A DNA stretch of 64,000 nt from the NCBI GenBank assembly GCA_017540175.1, contig JAFYBN010000068.1, positions 47,440 through 111,439 on the forward strand, given 5' to 3'. Positions 41,006 to 49,391 of this stretch are shown piece after piece (the first letter of the stretch is position 1; every line of letters begins with the position of its first letter). This stretch comes from Clostridia bacterium. Lineage in GTDB: Bacteria > Bacillota > Clostridia > Oscillospirales > CAG-272. The notes beneath the pieces are model-generated. The model saw only the letters and a list, made by a program, of their open reading frames with translations, was not told the origin of the DNA and did not search any database. The translations under genes were made by a program, and so were the position numbers.

Positions 41006-43111
41006 ATGAAATCTCAACGCATTTTTTCTCTGCTTCTCGTCCTGACCCTGCCTCTGACGCTGCTTTCCGGATGCGCGAAGACAGAGCCCGAAACGCCCTC
41101 CGAGCCTCCGAAGCTCGAAGAAGGCGTCGCGGCTCAGAGCGCGGAGGATTTCGCGCTCATCGACGGGGAGCTGTGGGTGATCGAGGACGGGGAGGCGCAC
41201 AAAGCCGGGGAGCGTTTGCCGGAGGAAGAGAATCCCCCGAGCACACCTCCCGAGACGGAGGAACGGACGCCGGACGCGGAACGGGTCCCCGAGGGATTTC
41301 AGGCGGCGTTTATCGCGTCAAACGGATCGGAGGGGACGGAGCCCGTGCTCTGCTCCCAGGACGGCGTTATCCTCTGGGACGGAGAGGTCTTCCGTCTGAA
41401 CGTCCCCGGGGACGATCCTGAAATCACCTCCTTTGCCGTGGCGGGAGACACCGCCGTCGCCGCGTATACCGCCGCGAAGGACGACGGGGGCCCCGGGAAC
41501 CGCCTTGTCTATCTGAACCGGGCAAGCGGGGACTGTATTTCCGGCGATCCCCTCGCGGCAGGCCGCGCGCGTGTCCTTCCCTGCGACGGGGAGCACGTCT
41601 GGATCATGAATCAGCCGACGGATTTCACCTGTTATTTCTACCGCACGGACGTCCGATCCATGCAGAGCGATCTGCCGATCCGGTGGGAGGATTATATCGT
41701 CTGCGCCGGATGGGATCCCTCCTCCGAAACCCTCTATGCGGTCGCCAGCCGGGGAGGTCGGATCTCCGAGGACGGGAGGTCGATCCTCGATGAGAAATTC
41801 GTCCTCCGCGTGTGGGACTTCCGGGAAGGAGAGGGCGCGGTCCTGCCCTTCGAGCCGGAGGGAGGAAAACCGCCGGAGGATATGAGCGCGGCGGGCGGTC
41901 AACTCATCGTGAGATACGCGGACGGCACGGTGTCGGTGATGAACGCGCCGGGCGTGAGGACCGATGGAGAGACCGACGACGGACGAACGGTTACGCTTAT
42001 TGTGATCCCGGCGGTCGATCCCCGTGCCGGGTCGTTTTCCGAAGGCATTGGGGAAGCTCTTGTGACGCACTTTGCCGCCGAGGGGATCCGCATCCGGCTG
42101 AAACGGCTCACCGAAGAGCAGATCAACGTGAAACTGCTCGCCGGAGACGACGATTTTGACCTCTTTCAGGCGGAGGGGCGGCGCTTCTTCGGGGACAAGG
42201 GCTTCTGGTCGCCGCTCGAGGACTATCCCGTCATCAGGGCGGAGGCAGAAAAGATGCTCCCCGACGCGTACCGGCTGTGCTGTTACGACGGGCACATGTT
42301 CGGCGTTCCGTATCAGCAGACATCCGCGTCGATGTGGCGGGTGGTGAACGAAAAGGCCGCCGCAAAAATGGGCCTGACGGACGCGGATTTCGACGCGCCG
42401 GGTATCTCTGACGGGACGTGGACGCTGGACGATTACTATGATCTCGCCGTCCTTGCAAAGAAAAAGGGATGCGCCGCCAGCCGGGGGATGATGCTCTCGC
42501 TCACTGGATGGGGAAACCGGTATCTCGATCCGACGAGCGGAAAGGTCCTCGATCCCGACGGGGTTCAGCTGAAGCGGCTCCTCGAAACCGAAAAGAAAAT
42601 GCTCGACGAGGGACTTTTCTGGAAAAACAGCGGGCTTGACGAGGACGACCTGCTCTTCACTTCCTATCAGTCAAAAGATCTCTTCGGCGCGGACAACGAG
42701 CTGAACGCCGGGGCAAGGCTCGCATTTATCCCGACCTTTGACGGCGAGCGGAACTATTCTGCCGTGATCTCCTATTTCGTCCTGAACCGGCAGTCGAAGA
42801 ACAAGGAGCTTGCCGCCGAAGTCCTGGCCTGTGTCCTCGACCCGGAGCGGCGGGAAAAGGTCTGCTTGATCGACGATTACAGCTTCCCGCTCTATCGGCA
42901 GGAAGAAGAGAAGATGAAGACGGACGCGGCGCGGCGAAACTGGGATCTCTATCTCGACGCGCTCCGGCATGTCCGTCTTCAGCCCGCGTTCTACGACGAA
43001 TGGATGGTTTACGCCTCTGCCGAGGAGGAGAAGTATCTGAACGACGAACAGGATCTGGACAACACGGTGAAACGGATTCTGGACCGGGCGAAGATGGTCC
43101 TCGAAGGCTGA
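41006..43111 (+). CDS. Solute-binding lipoprotein, paralogue 4
   Basis: The 701-residue lipoprotein (lipobox LSGC; GGAG upstream) is closest to paralogue 3: the module opens EDFALIDGELWVIEDGE and the binding domain has INVKLLAGDDDFDLFQAEG and DGTWTLDDYYDLAVLAK. An extra acidic Pro/Glu insert follows at about residues 75-95. It ends NDEQDLDNTVKRILDRAK. The permease starts 15 nt after its stop, so this is the paralogue most directly linked to transport. The others may present alternative sugars to the same permease. Confidence 0.82.
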   Translation: MKSQRIFSLLLVLTLPLTLLSGCAKTEPETPSEPPKLEEGVAAQSAEDFALIDGELWVIEDGEAHKAGERLPEEENPPSTPPETEERTPDAERVPEGFQAAFIASNGSEGTEPVLCSQDGVILWDGEVFRLNVPGDDPEITSFAVAGDTAVAAYTAAKDDGGPGNRLVYLNRASGDCISGDPLAAGRARVLPCDGEHVWIMNQPTDFTCYFYRTDVRSMQSDLPIRWEDYIVCAGWDPSSETLYAVASRGGRISEDGRSILDEKFVLRVWDFREGEGAVLPFEPEGGKPPEDMSAAGGQLIVRYADGTVSVMNAPGVRTDGETDDGRTVTLIVIPAVDPRAGSFSEGIGEALVTHFAAEGIRIRLKRLTEEQINVKLLAGDDDFDLFQAEGRRFFGDKGFWSPLEDYPVIRAEAEKMLPDAYRLCCYDGHMFGVPYQQTSASMWRVVNEKAAAKMGLTDADFDAPGISDGTWTLDDYYDLAVLAKKKGCAASRGMMLSLTGWGNRYLDPTSGKVLDPDGVQLKRLLETEKKMLDEGLFWKNSGLDEDDLLFTSYQSKDLFGADNELNAGARLAFIPTFDGERNYSAVISYFVLNRQSKNKELAAEVLACVLDPERREKVCLIDDYSFPLYRQEEEKMKTDAARRNWDLYLDALRHVRLQPAFYDEWMVYASAEEEKYLNDEQDLDNTVKRILDRAKMVLEG

Positions 43112-43126
43112 GGGAGGGATGACGCC

Positions 43127-43915
43127 ATGAAAAAGAAAACCGACCTTCTCCTATTGCTCCCCTCCCTCGCGGGATTTCTGGCCTTCTTCATCGTCCCCTT
43201 CGTCTATTCGTTCTACTACGCCTTCACCGAGAACGCCTTCACAAAGAAGTTCGTGTGGTTCGACAATTTCGGGCGGCTGTTTGAGAACGAATACTTCAAG
43301 CTGGCGATGAAGAACACGGGGGAGTTTACCCTGCTCGCCGTCCCGCTGACAATGGCGATCTCCCTTGCTCTCGCCCTGCTGCTGGTTCGGTTCGCGCGGC
43401 GGCTTCCCTTTGTGAAATCCGCGCTGTTCCTGCCGGTGATCCTGCCCTCGGCGACCATCGTCATGCTCTGGAACGCCTATATCTCGGACTTCGTGCCGCC
43501 GTTCAACTCCCTGCTGCTCATCTTCCTCTGGAAGTACGGCGGGCTGAACGTGATGCTGATGCTCACGGCTCTGTCCGGCATGGACAAAAGCATGCTCGAG
43601 GCGGCGCGGATCGACGGGGCGAACGCGTTTCAGCAGACGGTCCGGGTGACGGTCCCGAACATCGCGCCGACGCTCTTCTTTACGTTCATCCTCTCGGTGG
43701 TGAACTCCCTGAAGATCTTCCGGGAAAGCTATCTCCTCTACGGAAATTACCCGGACGAGGGCGTCTACATGCTCCAGAACTTCTTAAACAACCATTTCGC
43801 CAAGCTGAACTACCAGTATATCTCCACGGCGGCGATCTTCTTTGCGGTGATCGTCTACACCGTCGTCGCGGTCGTCTTCGTCGCGGAGAAGAAATGGAGC
43901 GAGTCGATATGGTGA
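43127..43915 (+). CDS. Sugar ABC transporter permease (MalF/UgpA type)
   Basis: The 262-residue protein has six membrane segments, starting LLLLPSLAGFLAFFIVPFVY. It carries the ATPase-docking EAA loop EAARIDGANAFQQTVRVTVP at about 165-184. It is the first inner-membrane half of a CUT1-family importer for oligosaccharides. It overlaps the second permease gene by 22 nt. No ATP-binding gene is present in the cluster, so a shared MsmK/MsiK-type ATPase elsewhere must energise it, which is common in Bacillota. Confidence 0.93.
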   Translation: MKKKTDLLLLLPSLAGFLAFFIVPFVYSFYYAFTENAFTKKFVWFDNFGRLFENEYFKLAMKNTGEFTLLAVPLTMAISLALALLLVRFARRLPFVKSALFLPVILPSATIVMLWNAYISDFVPPFNSLLLIFLWKYGGLNVMLMLTALSGMDKSMLEAARIDGANAFQQTVRVTVPNIAPTLFFTFILSVVNSLKIFRESYLLYGNYPDEGVYMLQNFLNNHFAKLNYQYISTAAIFFAVIVYTVVAVVFVAEKKWSESIW

Positions 43916-44739
43916 GGAGCGAGGGGAGACGCGGCTTTTTCGAGAAAAAGCCTGGCAAAAAGCTTTATAAAAGGGGAAAGGAAAAGAACCTTCTTGATGC
44001 GGCGGCGTCCGTGCTTTTGGTTCTGTTTGCTTTGTTTATTGTGTCGCCGGTGATCGTTGTGGCGGTTCGGGCGTTTTCCGAAGGGACGAAGCCCTTCGTG
44101 GATTTCTATGTCTGGAAGCCGGTATATCTGCGGGGGCTGGCGAATTCGCTTGTCATCAGTTTATCGGCGAGCCTCGGGACGGTTCTTGTGTCGGTCCTCG
44201 CGGCGTATGTGTTCGCGAAGGTGAAGTTCAGGGGGCGGAGCGTGATTTTCTACCTCTACATCATCGTCATGATGATGCCGTTTCAGGTGACGCTCTTGCC
44301 GCAGTACATCGTCTCCCGGCGCTTTGAGCTTTACGACTCCCCCGGGGCGATGATTTTGCCGGGGATCTTCGTGCCGTTCGCGGCGTTTCTTTTGACGCAG
44401 GTGATGAAATCGGTTCCGGACGAGCTGATCGAGGCGGCGCGGCTGGACACGGGCTCGACGCTGAGAATCATCTGGCACATCATCGTCCCGACGATCCGGC
44501 CGGGGATCATCTGCGCGTGGGTGCTCTCGTTCACCGAGCAATGGAACGCGGTCGCCGAGCCGATCATTCTGATGGAGACACGGGAGAAATACCCTTTGGC
44601 GATCCTCTTAAACGAGATTCAGCCGGGGGATATTCTCGGCTTTGCGGCGACGCTCATGTTCTTCTTAGCACCTCTGCTGTTATTCTCGTTCTTTGAGGAT
44701 GAAGTCATGGAAGGACTGGGAGATTACGGACTGAAATGA
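43894..44739 (+). CDS. Sugar ABC transporter permease (MalG/UgpE type)
   Basis: The 281-residue second permease subunit has six membrane segments and EAA loop EAARLDTGSTLRIIWHIIVP. The start is either ATG 43894 (GGAG upstream) or ATG 43909; both overlap the first permease. The N-terminal cytoplasmic tail is odd: residues 12-31 (RRGFFEKKPGKKLYKRGKEK) are encoded by the hairpin repeat seen between genes at 1359-1398, so that repeat seems to have been captured into coding sequence. The ORF continues in frame through it. The stop overlaps the following small gene (ATGA). Confidence 0.9.
   Translation: MERVDMVRSEGRRGFFEKKPGKKLYKRGKEKNLLDAAASVLLVLFALFIVSPVIVVAVRAFSEGTKPFVDFYVWKPVYLRGLANSLVISLSASLGTVLVSVLAAYVFAKVKFRGRSVIFYLYIIVMMMPFQVTLLPQYIVSRRFELYDSPGAMILPGIFVPFAAFLLTQVMKSVPDELIEAARLDTGSTLRIIWHIIVPTIRPGIICAWVLSFTEQWNAVAEPIILMETREKYPLAILLNEIQPGDILGFAATLMFFLAPLLLFSFFEDEVMEGLGDYGLK
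43929..43975 (+). repeat. Short hairpin repeat, copy 3, inside a permease gene
   Basis: Perfect stem GGCTTTTTC-GA-GAAAAAGCC, then TGGCAAAAAGCTTTATAAAA. The stem differs from copy 1 by paired changes while the flanks are conserved. Confidence 0.65.
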
Positions 44740-45140
44740 AAATCAAACGAATTGTCACCATCACATTCTTTCTTCTCTTTCTCGCGTCCGTCGCGGTGTT
44801 CGTGTTCTTCGGGCCGCAGATCCGCGCGGCGCTCTCACCGGAGGTGACATACGACTACCCGAACTTCGCGGAGGCGGGCGGGCGGATGCTGAACGTGCTC
44901 CCCTCATCCGCCGTGTGGACGGGGGAGGACGGCGGGACGTATGTCTGGAAAATCAGCCGTTCGGACGAGTTCCCGGAGCCCGCGTTCGTCGTGAACGCCT
45001 GCCCGCTCGCGATCGAGAAAGAGAAGGACGGCAAGGTTTATTTCGGCTTCTCCTACGGCAGTATCGATTCGTCCGACGCGGTCGCCGTCGGATGGGACAC
45101 GGATTTGAAAGAAGGCATGTGCGTGAGACCGGAAAGATGA
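44736..45140 (+). CDS. Small membrane-anchored protein of the sugar transporter operon
   Basis: The 134-residue protein has one N-terminal membrane segment (IVTITFFLLFLASVAVFVFF) and an extracellular beta-rich domain (LPSSAVWTGEDGGTYVWKI, then NACPLAIEKEKDGKVYFGF). The pattern resembles the last domain of HlyD/RND membrane-fusion proteins, but it is far too short for one; I do not recognise a family. It is translationally coupled to the second permease (ATGA) and so may be an accessory subunit. Its last 14 codons and the DNA behind it recur at 24940. Confidence 0.7.
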   Translation: MKIKRIVTITFFLLFLASVAVFVFFGPQIRAALSPEVTYDYPNFAEAGGRMLNVLPSSAVWTGEDGGTYVWKISRSDEFPEPAFVVNACPLAIEKEKDGKVYFGFSYGSIDSSDAVAVGWDTDLKEGMCVRPER

Positions 45141-45643
45141 ACCGAGCGCTTCCGTGTCCGGCGGAGCGGCACTGCCGGGCGGAGCGGCATTGCCGGGCGG
45201 AGGGCATTGCCGGGCGGAAGGCATTGCCGGGCGGAGCGGCCGCATTTCGCGGGCAGGAGATTTCAAAAAAAGAGTTTTGTTCCCGCTTCATCAGGCTGTC
45301 GCAAATAGTCCCAAAAGTTTTCGTCCACCTTTTTCAAAAGGTGGTGTGGGTGTTGCAGTTCGCTCTGCGAACTGCTGCAGCGCCCTGACCCGAGGTCCGC
45401 AGACCTCGGAACACCCAAGACACAGAAAGAGTTCCTCTTTTTGGTCCTTTTGGGTTCAGCTTGCTGAACCGGCTCCTCAGATAAAGGAGAAAAAGGACAG
45501 CTGTCGGCTCTGAAAAGCAAGAGGGCTGTTGCATTTCTCCGTTTCCTAGAGTTAATGCGACAGCCCCATTGCCTTTTTCGGCGAACCGGAAACACAGGAT
45601 CGCGCCCCGCCCCCCGGCGGACAGCATTCCGGCGCGCCGCCGA
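45096..45643 (+). repeat. Long repeat, copy B, with insertion
   Basis: Same sequence as 24940-25224, from the end of the small anchored-protein gene to GGACAGCATTCCGGCGCGCC. It has about one more minisatellite unit and a 272-bp insert at 45294-45565 in place of the 29-nt hairpin of copy A. The interval 45141-45675 contains no gene. Confidence 0.75.
45294..45565. mobile_element. MITE-like element, 272 bp
   Basis: Perfect 10-bp terminal inverted repeats GGCTGTCGCA (45294-45303) and TGCGACAGCC (45556-45565) bound a non-coding segment rich in hairpins (CCACCTTTTTCAAAAGGTGG; CAGTTCGCTCTGCGAACTG; CGAGGTCCGCAGACCTCG). Copy A of the long repeat lacks it, which gives an empty site for comparison. No target duplication is obvious. 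Confidence 0.6.
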
Positions 45644-45690
45644 GAGAGTGTCATCCCCTTCCCTTTTCTCATTTTTTGTTCGGGAACCTA

Positions 45691-45719
45691 TTGAAGAAGC
45701 GGAAAAAACAAGTTATAAT
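45691..45719 (+). promoter_or_regulatory. Promoter of the DUF1638 gene
   Basis: TTGAAG (45691-45696) and TATAAT (45714-45719), spacer 17 nt. The sequence ACCTATTGAAGAAGC to AACAAGTTATAATA recurs before the GH38-like gene at 51571-51604 with one base difference in length. Confidence 0.75.
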
Positions 45720-45858
45720 AAACCTGTCATACAGTGTGATATATCGACAGAACCCTCCCGGGACAGCAGAAGAACGATCAAACGATTCGGATCTGCAAAG
45801 GATCCCGCGGGGGTTCTGTGTCATCACAAAATCAAAAAAACAACGGGAGGAATGCCCG

Positions 45859-46608
45859 ATGCGCATCCATATCATTGCCTGCCGTATTTTCGAGCGCGAA
45901 CTCGGATATCTGTCTGCCGTCAGCGACAACCAGATCGACCTGACTTGGGTCGGACGGGGACTGCACAATACGCCCGAGGTCCTCTGCGAGCGTCTGATCG
46001 GCGCGGTGGACGAGCTGTACCGGCAAATCGAGGCGCGGGAGCTTGAGCACCGCCCGGACGCAATCGTTCTCGGCTACGGGCTTTGCTCGAAAGCGGTCGT
46101 CGGCATCCGCTGCCGCGACATCCCGATCGTGATCCCCCGCACGGACGACTGCATCGCGCTCTTCATGGGCTCGCAGGAGAGGTACCTCAAGGAATTCGCC
46201 GACGCCCACGGCGCGTACTGGCTCAACAGCGGCTGGCTCGAGCAGAGCGCGCGGCTCTTTGACAGCGACGACTTCAAACGGCGCAGATGGCTCGAATACG
46301 CGGAAAAGTACGGCGAGGACAACGCGGATTACCTGATAGAGGTCGAAAGCAGCTGGGAGAAGAACTATTCGACCCTCGGCTTCATCCATTCGGAAGTCCA
46401 CGACTCACCGGACAATCTTCGGCGCGCCGGAGAAGAAGCCGAACGCAAGGGCTGGCGGCTGCGCGAGCTGGACGGGGATCTTCGTCTTCTGCGCATGATG
46501 ACGGAGGGGACGTGGAACGACGAGGAATTTCTGATCCTGAAACCGGGAGAGACCGTCGCCGCGGATTATTCCGGAAAGAAGCTCCGCGCCGTGCGGGACG
46601 GGGAATGA
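45859..46608 (+). CDS. DUF1638 domain protein
   Basis: The 249-residue cytoplasmic protein starts at 45859, where GGAGG is 8 nt upstream; the open frame extends further left without a ribosome site. Residues 1-160 match the DUF1638 pattern: MRIHIIACRIFERELGYLS, a YGLCSKAVVGI motif with Cys, the IPRTDDCIALFMGS stretch and YWLNSGWLEQ. Family members are found in anaerobes near corrinoid methyltransferase and UroD-like genes, and their reaction is unknown to me. The Cys residues in the conserved motifs could bind metal. It is monocistronic, with a UroD-like protein encoded far away at 338. Confidence 0.85.
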   Translation: MRIHIIACRIFERELGYLSAVSDNQIDLTWVGRGLHNTPEVLCERLIGAVDELYRQIEARELEHRPDAIVLGYGLCSKAVVGIRCRDIPIVIPRTDDCIALFMGSQERYLKEFADAHGAYWLNSGWLEQSARLFDSDDFKRRRWLEYAEKYGEDNADYLIEVESSWEKNYSTLGFIHSEVHDSPDNLRRAGEEAERKGWRLRELDGDLRLLRMMTEGTWNDEEFLILKPGETVAADYSGKKLRAVRDGE

Positions 46609-46656
46609 ACGCCGCCGCCCGAGTCCCGAGATCCTGTATATTTTTCCGCTTCGCGT

Positions 46657-48792
46657 TTACTTCGTCTTCTTCCTGCTCCGCTCGAGGAGTTTGGGCAGCA
46701 TGAGCCCCATCAAAATCTCCGCGTCGGTCCAGCCGGTCTCGCTGCAGCAGGCGGCCCACCCGATATCGTGCGGACAGCCGTACGCTTCTCCCAGCTCCAG
46801 ATCGAACGCCCGGCACCAGCTTCCGTCCGTCAGAGGATCTTCGGAGCGGATCTGCGTTTTCAGGCAGAACGCCGCCGCGTCCCGCCACAGATCCCGGTAC
46901 TGCCGATCCCCCGTCGCGTGATACGCATAAGCAAATCCGAGGGGAAGCCAGTTCACGGAGTACAAGAGATCCGCCACGGGATCGCCGTTTTCCGTCAGAA
47001 GGGAGCATTCGTCCCGGGATTCGCGGGAGTAGTGCGCCGTGTAGCCCGTGTCCCATTCGAAATAGCCGCCCGTTGGCCAGCGGTGGGTCAGAAGATCCCG
47101 CGTCACCCGCTCGAGCATATCCCGGTGCTTCTTTTCGCCGGTCGCTTCGGTCAGACAGGCGAGCGGCAGGATCAGGCGGCAAAACTCCTCGGTTTCGCTC
47201 TGTTCCCGCACGGTATTCGGGTGGAGCGCCATCAGCGTTTCCAGCCCGCGCCGCGCCGTGTCGAGGTAGACCGGATTTTTGCCGATCCGATACGCCAAAA
47301 GAAGGGCGGCGTGATAATACGCGTTGTGGTGCGCCGTGGGGAGCCCGTGTTCCGCTTCCGCCAGCGCCCGGATCGAGTCCTCCGTGAGATTCGGCACGTC
47401 GGTCCGGGATACCCGGCACCCGTCCTTCGCCGTGGTCCGCACGAGAAAATCGAGAGCCCGGCATGCGTCCGCAAAATACCGGCTCTTCCCCAGAAAGAGT
47501 GATTCCAAGAGGACGGGCAGGATCGCGCGCGCCACGTCGTCCTGATAACAGGCGTTCCACTGCGTGTCGCACCAGCGCATCATGCCGTCCAGTAAGCCTC
47601 CCCGGATCATCATGGTGCCGAAGCAGAATTCCTGCATGCGGTCGGCGACGCGGTCCGCTTCTTTGTCCCCCGTCAGCCGGGCATAAAACCGGAACACCCC
47701 CGCACATTCCCCGGTGCAGTCGTTCCGAACACCGTCGGCCGTCGCCTGACGCCCTTCGGGATCGATGGTATGCCGGAGCCCTTCCCGGATGCCGCCGGCG
47801 CCTTCGTCCACAAGGAACTGTCCGAGCCAGCGCATCCCGCGCTCCACGGCGTCGCGCCGGTGTTTCTCAAACGCGCCGTCATCGGTGAGATCCGCGTCCG
47901 GTCCGTATCGGACGACGGGCTCGGGCAGAACCGCGGGCGCCGAGCGCGTGATCCACTCCGCGATCCACGAAATCAGCTTCCGCCACGAATCCCTCGGAGC
48001 AAAGCGCGCCTTGTTGAAGTTGTGGAGCGTGAAGGAACTCATCATGACGTTTTCCCCCACCGTCCAAAGCCCGAATTTGCCGTCCTTCAGAATTTCCTCC
48101 CGGGACGCCCTGAAATGCCGGTGCGCGATCACATGCTCCCTGTAGATCAAGAGGGGCGTCATATCCGGGGCGGAGAGGCTCGGCTGCATCATGGCGTTGC
48201 CCATGTCGTCCAGGAGATCGCCGGTTTCAAGACCCGGGATCGCCGTTTCGGACTCTTTCGGCTGAAGCACGACCAGACGGCGTCGGGTGGTGTCCTCCGG
48301 TCTTTCGGAATAGGTAAAGATCGTGAGAAAGCTGCTCAGCGCTTCGGTGAAGATCCGCTTTCCCTTTGCCGCCTCCGCCTCCAGCCGGACCCGGAGCCTC
48401 GGATCGAGCACCTTTCCGTATGCGAGAACGCAGAAGGAATCGTACTCCGCGAGATCCCTGCCGACCGCTTCCTCCGCCGTCACGCGGGTGACGGAGTCGC
48501 CGCAGCTTTCGAGCACGTCCGTAAAATCGGAGCGTTCTTCCGCAAGGATCAGGCACCTGACAGGGGTGCCGCGCGCCGCGGAACGATCGGCGGAACGCGT
48601 CCCTTCGGGCTTATCCGAAAGAGGGGGCGCCGAAAACTCATTCTGCGAAAACCGCACCGTCCCGTCCCCGTGCCGTATTCCTTCGGGAATAGTTTTGTCC
48701 GTCACGGACAGTTTCTGTCCGAACTCCTTCCGGGTCAGCCCCGGTTTTTTCTGTTCGCTTCCGATCCATGCGCCTGTCTTCCGTGTGTCCAT
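46657..48792 (-). CDS. Six-hairpin glycosidase-like protein with a degenerate HTH head
   Basis: The 711-residue protein has three parts. Residues 15-45 (KKPGLTRKEFGQKLSVTDKTIP) resemble the N-terminal half of an XRE helix-turn-helix, but the recognition half is lost. Residues about 75-170 resemble a glutamine-amidotransferase or trehalose-utilisation (ThuA-like) Rossmann domain (RCLILAEERSDFTDVLES, YDSFCVLAYGKVLDPR). From about 300 a helical toroid follows (RRDAVERGMRWLGQFLVDEGAGG, DCTGECAGVFRFYARLTGD, HHNAYYHAALLLAYRIG), as in GH88/105/127-type enzymes. There is no signal peptide, so it is intracellular. No catalytic residues can be assigned. It converges on the DUF1638 gene. Confidence 0.7.
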   Translation of the reverse strand: MDTRKTGAWIGSEQKKPGLTRKEFGQKLSVTDKTIPEGIRHGDGTVRFSQNEFSAPPLSDKPEGTRSADRSAARGTPVRCLILAEERSDFTDVLESCGDSVTRVTAEEAVGRDLAEYDSFCVLAYGKVLDPRLRVRLEAEAAKGKRIFTEALSSFLTIFTYSERPEDTTRRRLVVLQPKESETAIPGLETGDLLDDMGNAMMQPSLSAPDMTPLLIYREHVIAHRHFRASREEILKDGKFGLWTVGENVMMSSFTLHNFNKARFAPRDSWRKLISWIAEWITRSAPAVLPEPVVRYGPDADLTDDGAFEKHRRDAVERGMRWLGQFLVDEGAGGIREGLRHTIDPEGRQATADGVRNDCTGECAGVFRFYARLTGDKEADRVADRMQEFCFGTMMIRGGLLDGMMRWCDTQWNACYQDDVARAILPVLLESLFLGKSRYFADACRALDFLVRTTAKDGCRVSRTDVPNLTEDSIRALAEAEHGLPTAHHNAYYHAALLLAYRIGKNPVYLDTARRGLETLMALHPNTVREQSETEEFCRLILPLACLTEATGEKKHRDMLERVTRDLLTHRWPTGGYFEWDTGYTAHYSRESRDECSLLTENGDPVADLLYSVNWLPLGFAYAYHATGDRQYRDLWRDAAAFCLKTQIRSEDPLTDGSWCRAFDLELGEAYGCPHDIGWAACCSETGWTDAEILMGLMLPKLLERSRKKTK

Positions 48793-48856
48793 CTCAACGA
48801 TGCTCCTTTTTTGAAAAACGCTTCCGATCTTCCCGTATCGGCATTCCTTCCCCTAT

Positions 48857-48884
48857 ATCATAACACTTTTTTCGCGCTGCGCAA
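48857..48884 (-). promoter_or_regulatory. Probable promoter of the six-hairpin gene
   Basis: TTGCGC (48879-48884) and TATGAT (48857-48862) on the minus strand, spacer 16 nt; moderate match. Confidence 0.5.
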
Positions 48885-49391
48885 CCTGCTTTTCGTTTCC
48901 TTTCCGTCGCCGTCCGCCGGGGATCCCACGCCGCACCCCGTCCGCCGAGCACCCGCCGCGTCCGCCTTCCGGGAGCCGAGCGGGTTTTTGACACATGCCG
49001 GGCCGGTACCACGGGGCCAAACGAACCGCTGTGCGAAAGGACATACGCAATGAGCGATCGGATAAAAGTCGTTCTTCCCGTAGCATCCATCCGTTTGTCC
49101 GGCTGCGGCCCGAAGCTTTCCGCAGTTCCCGGGGACGCCTCCTTCGGGTTCCGCTTTGCTGTGTCCCCAAAAGAAGCGGATGACCTCTGCCGGATCTGCC
49201 GCAGTCCCGCATATGACTGTCTATACGCTGTCTGCGAACCGCGGCTTGAGGGTTGACAAGGTCAGATCGACACAGTATAATAGGAACGGAAACCACTCCG
49301 GCGAGGTCCGTGACGTCACAGCCGCGCTGTCAATAACGATCAGCGGCGGAGCCCGACTCCGGCCGCGCACAGAGATCAAGGAGGTTCAGCC
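48885..49391. other. Intergenic interval between divergent genes
   Basis: About 500 nt with no firm gene. A 68-codon plus-strand frame at 49050-49256 has a weak AAAGGA site and a mixed Cys-containing product, but it ends on the next promoter and is not convincing. The only clear feature is the promoter at 49253. Confidence 0.5.
49253..49281 (+). promoter_or_regulatory. Sigma-A promoter of the rhamnosidase-like gene
   Basis: TTGACA (49253-49258) and TATAAT (49276-49281), spacer 17 nt; leader about 100 nt. Confidence 0.88.

Noticed and set aside
49050-49256. 68-codon plus-strand ORF
   Set aside because: Weak ribosome site, no promoter, Cys-containing product with no fold cues, and its end overlaps the -35 of the next gene.
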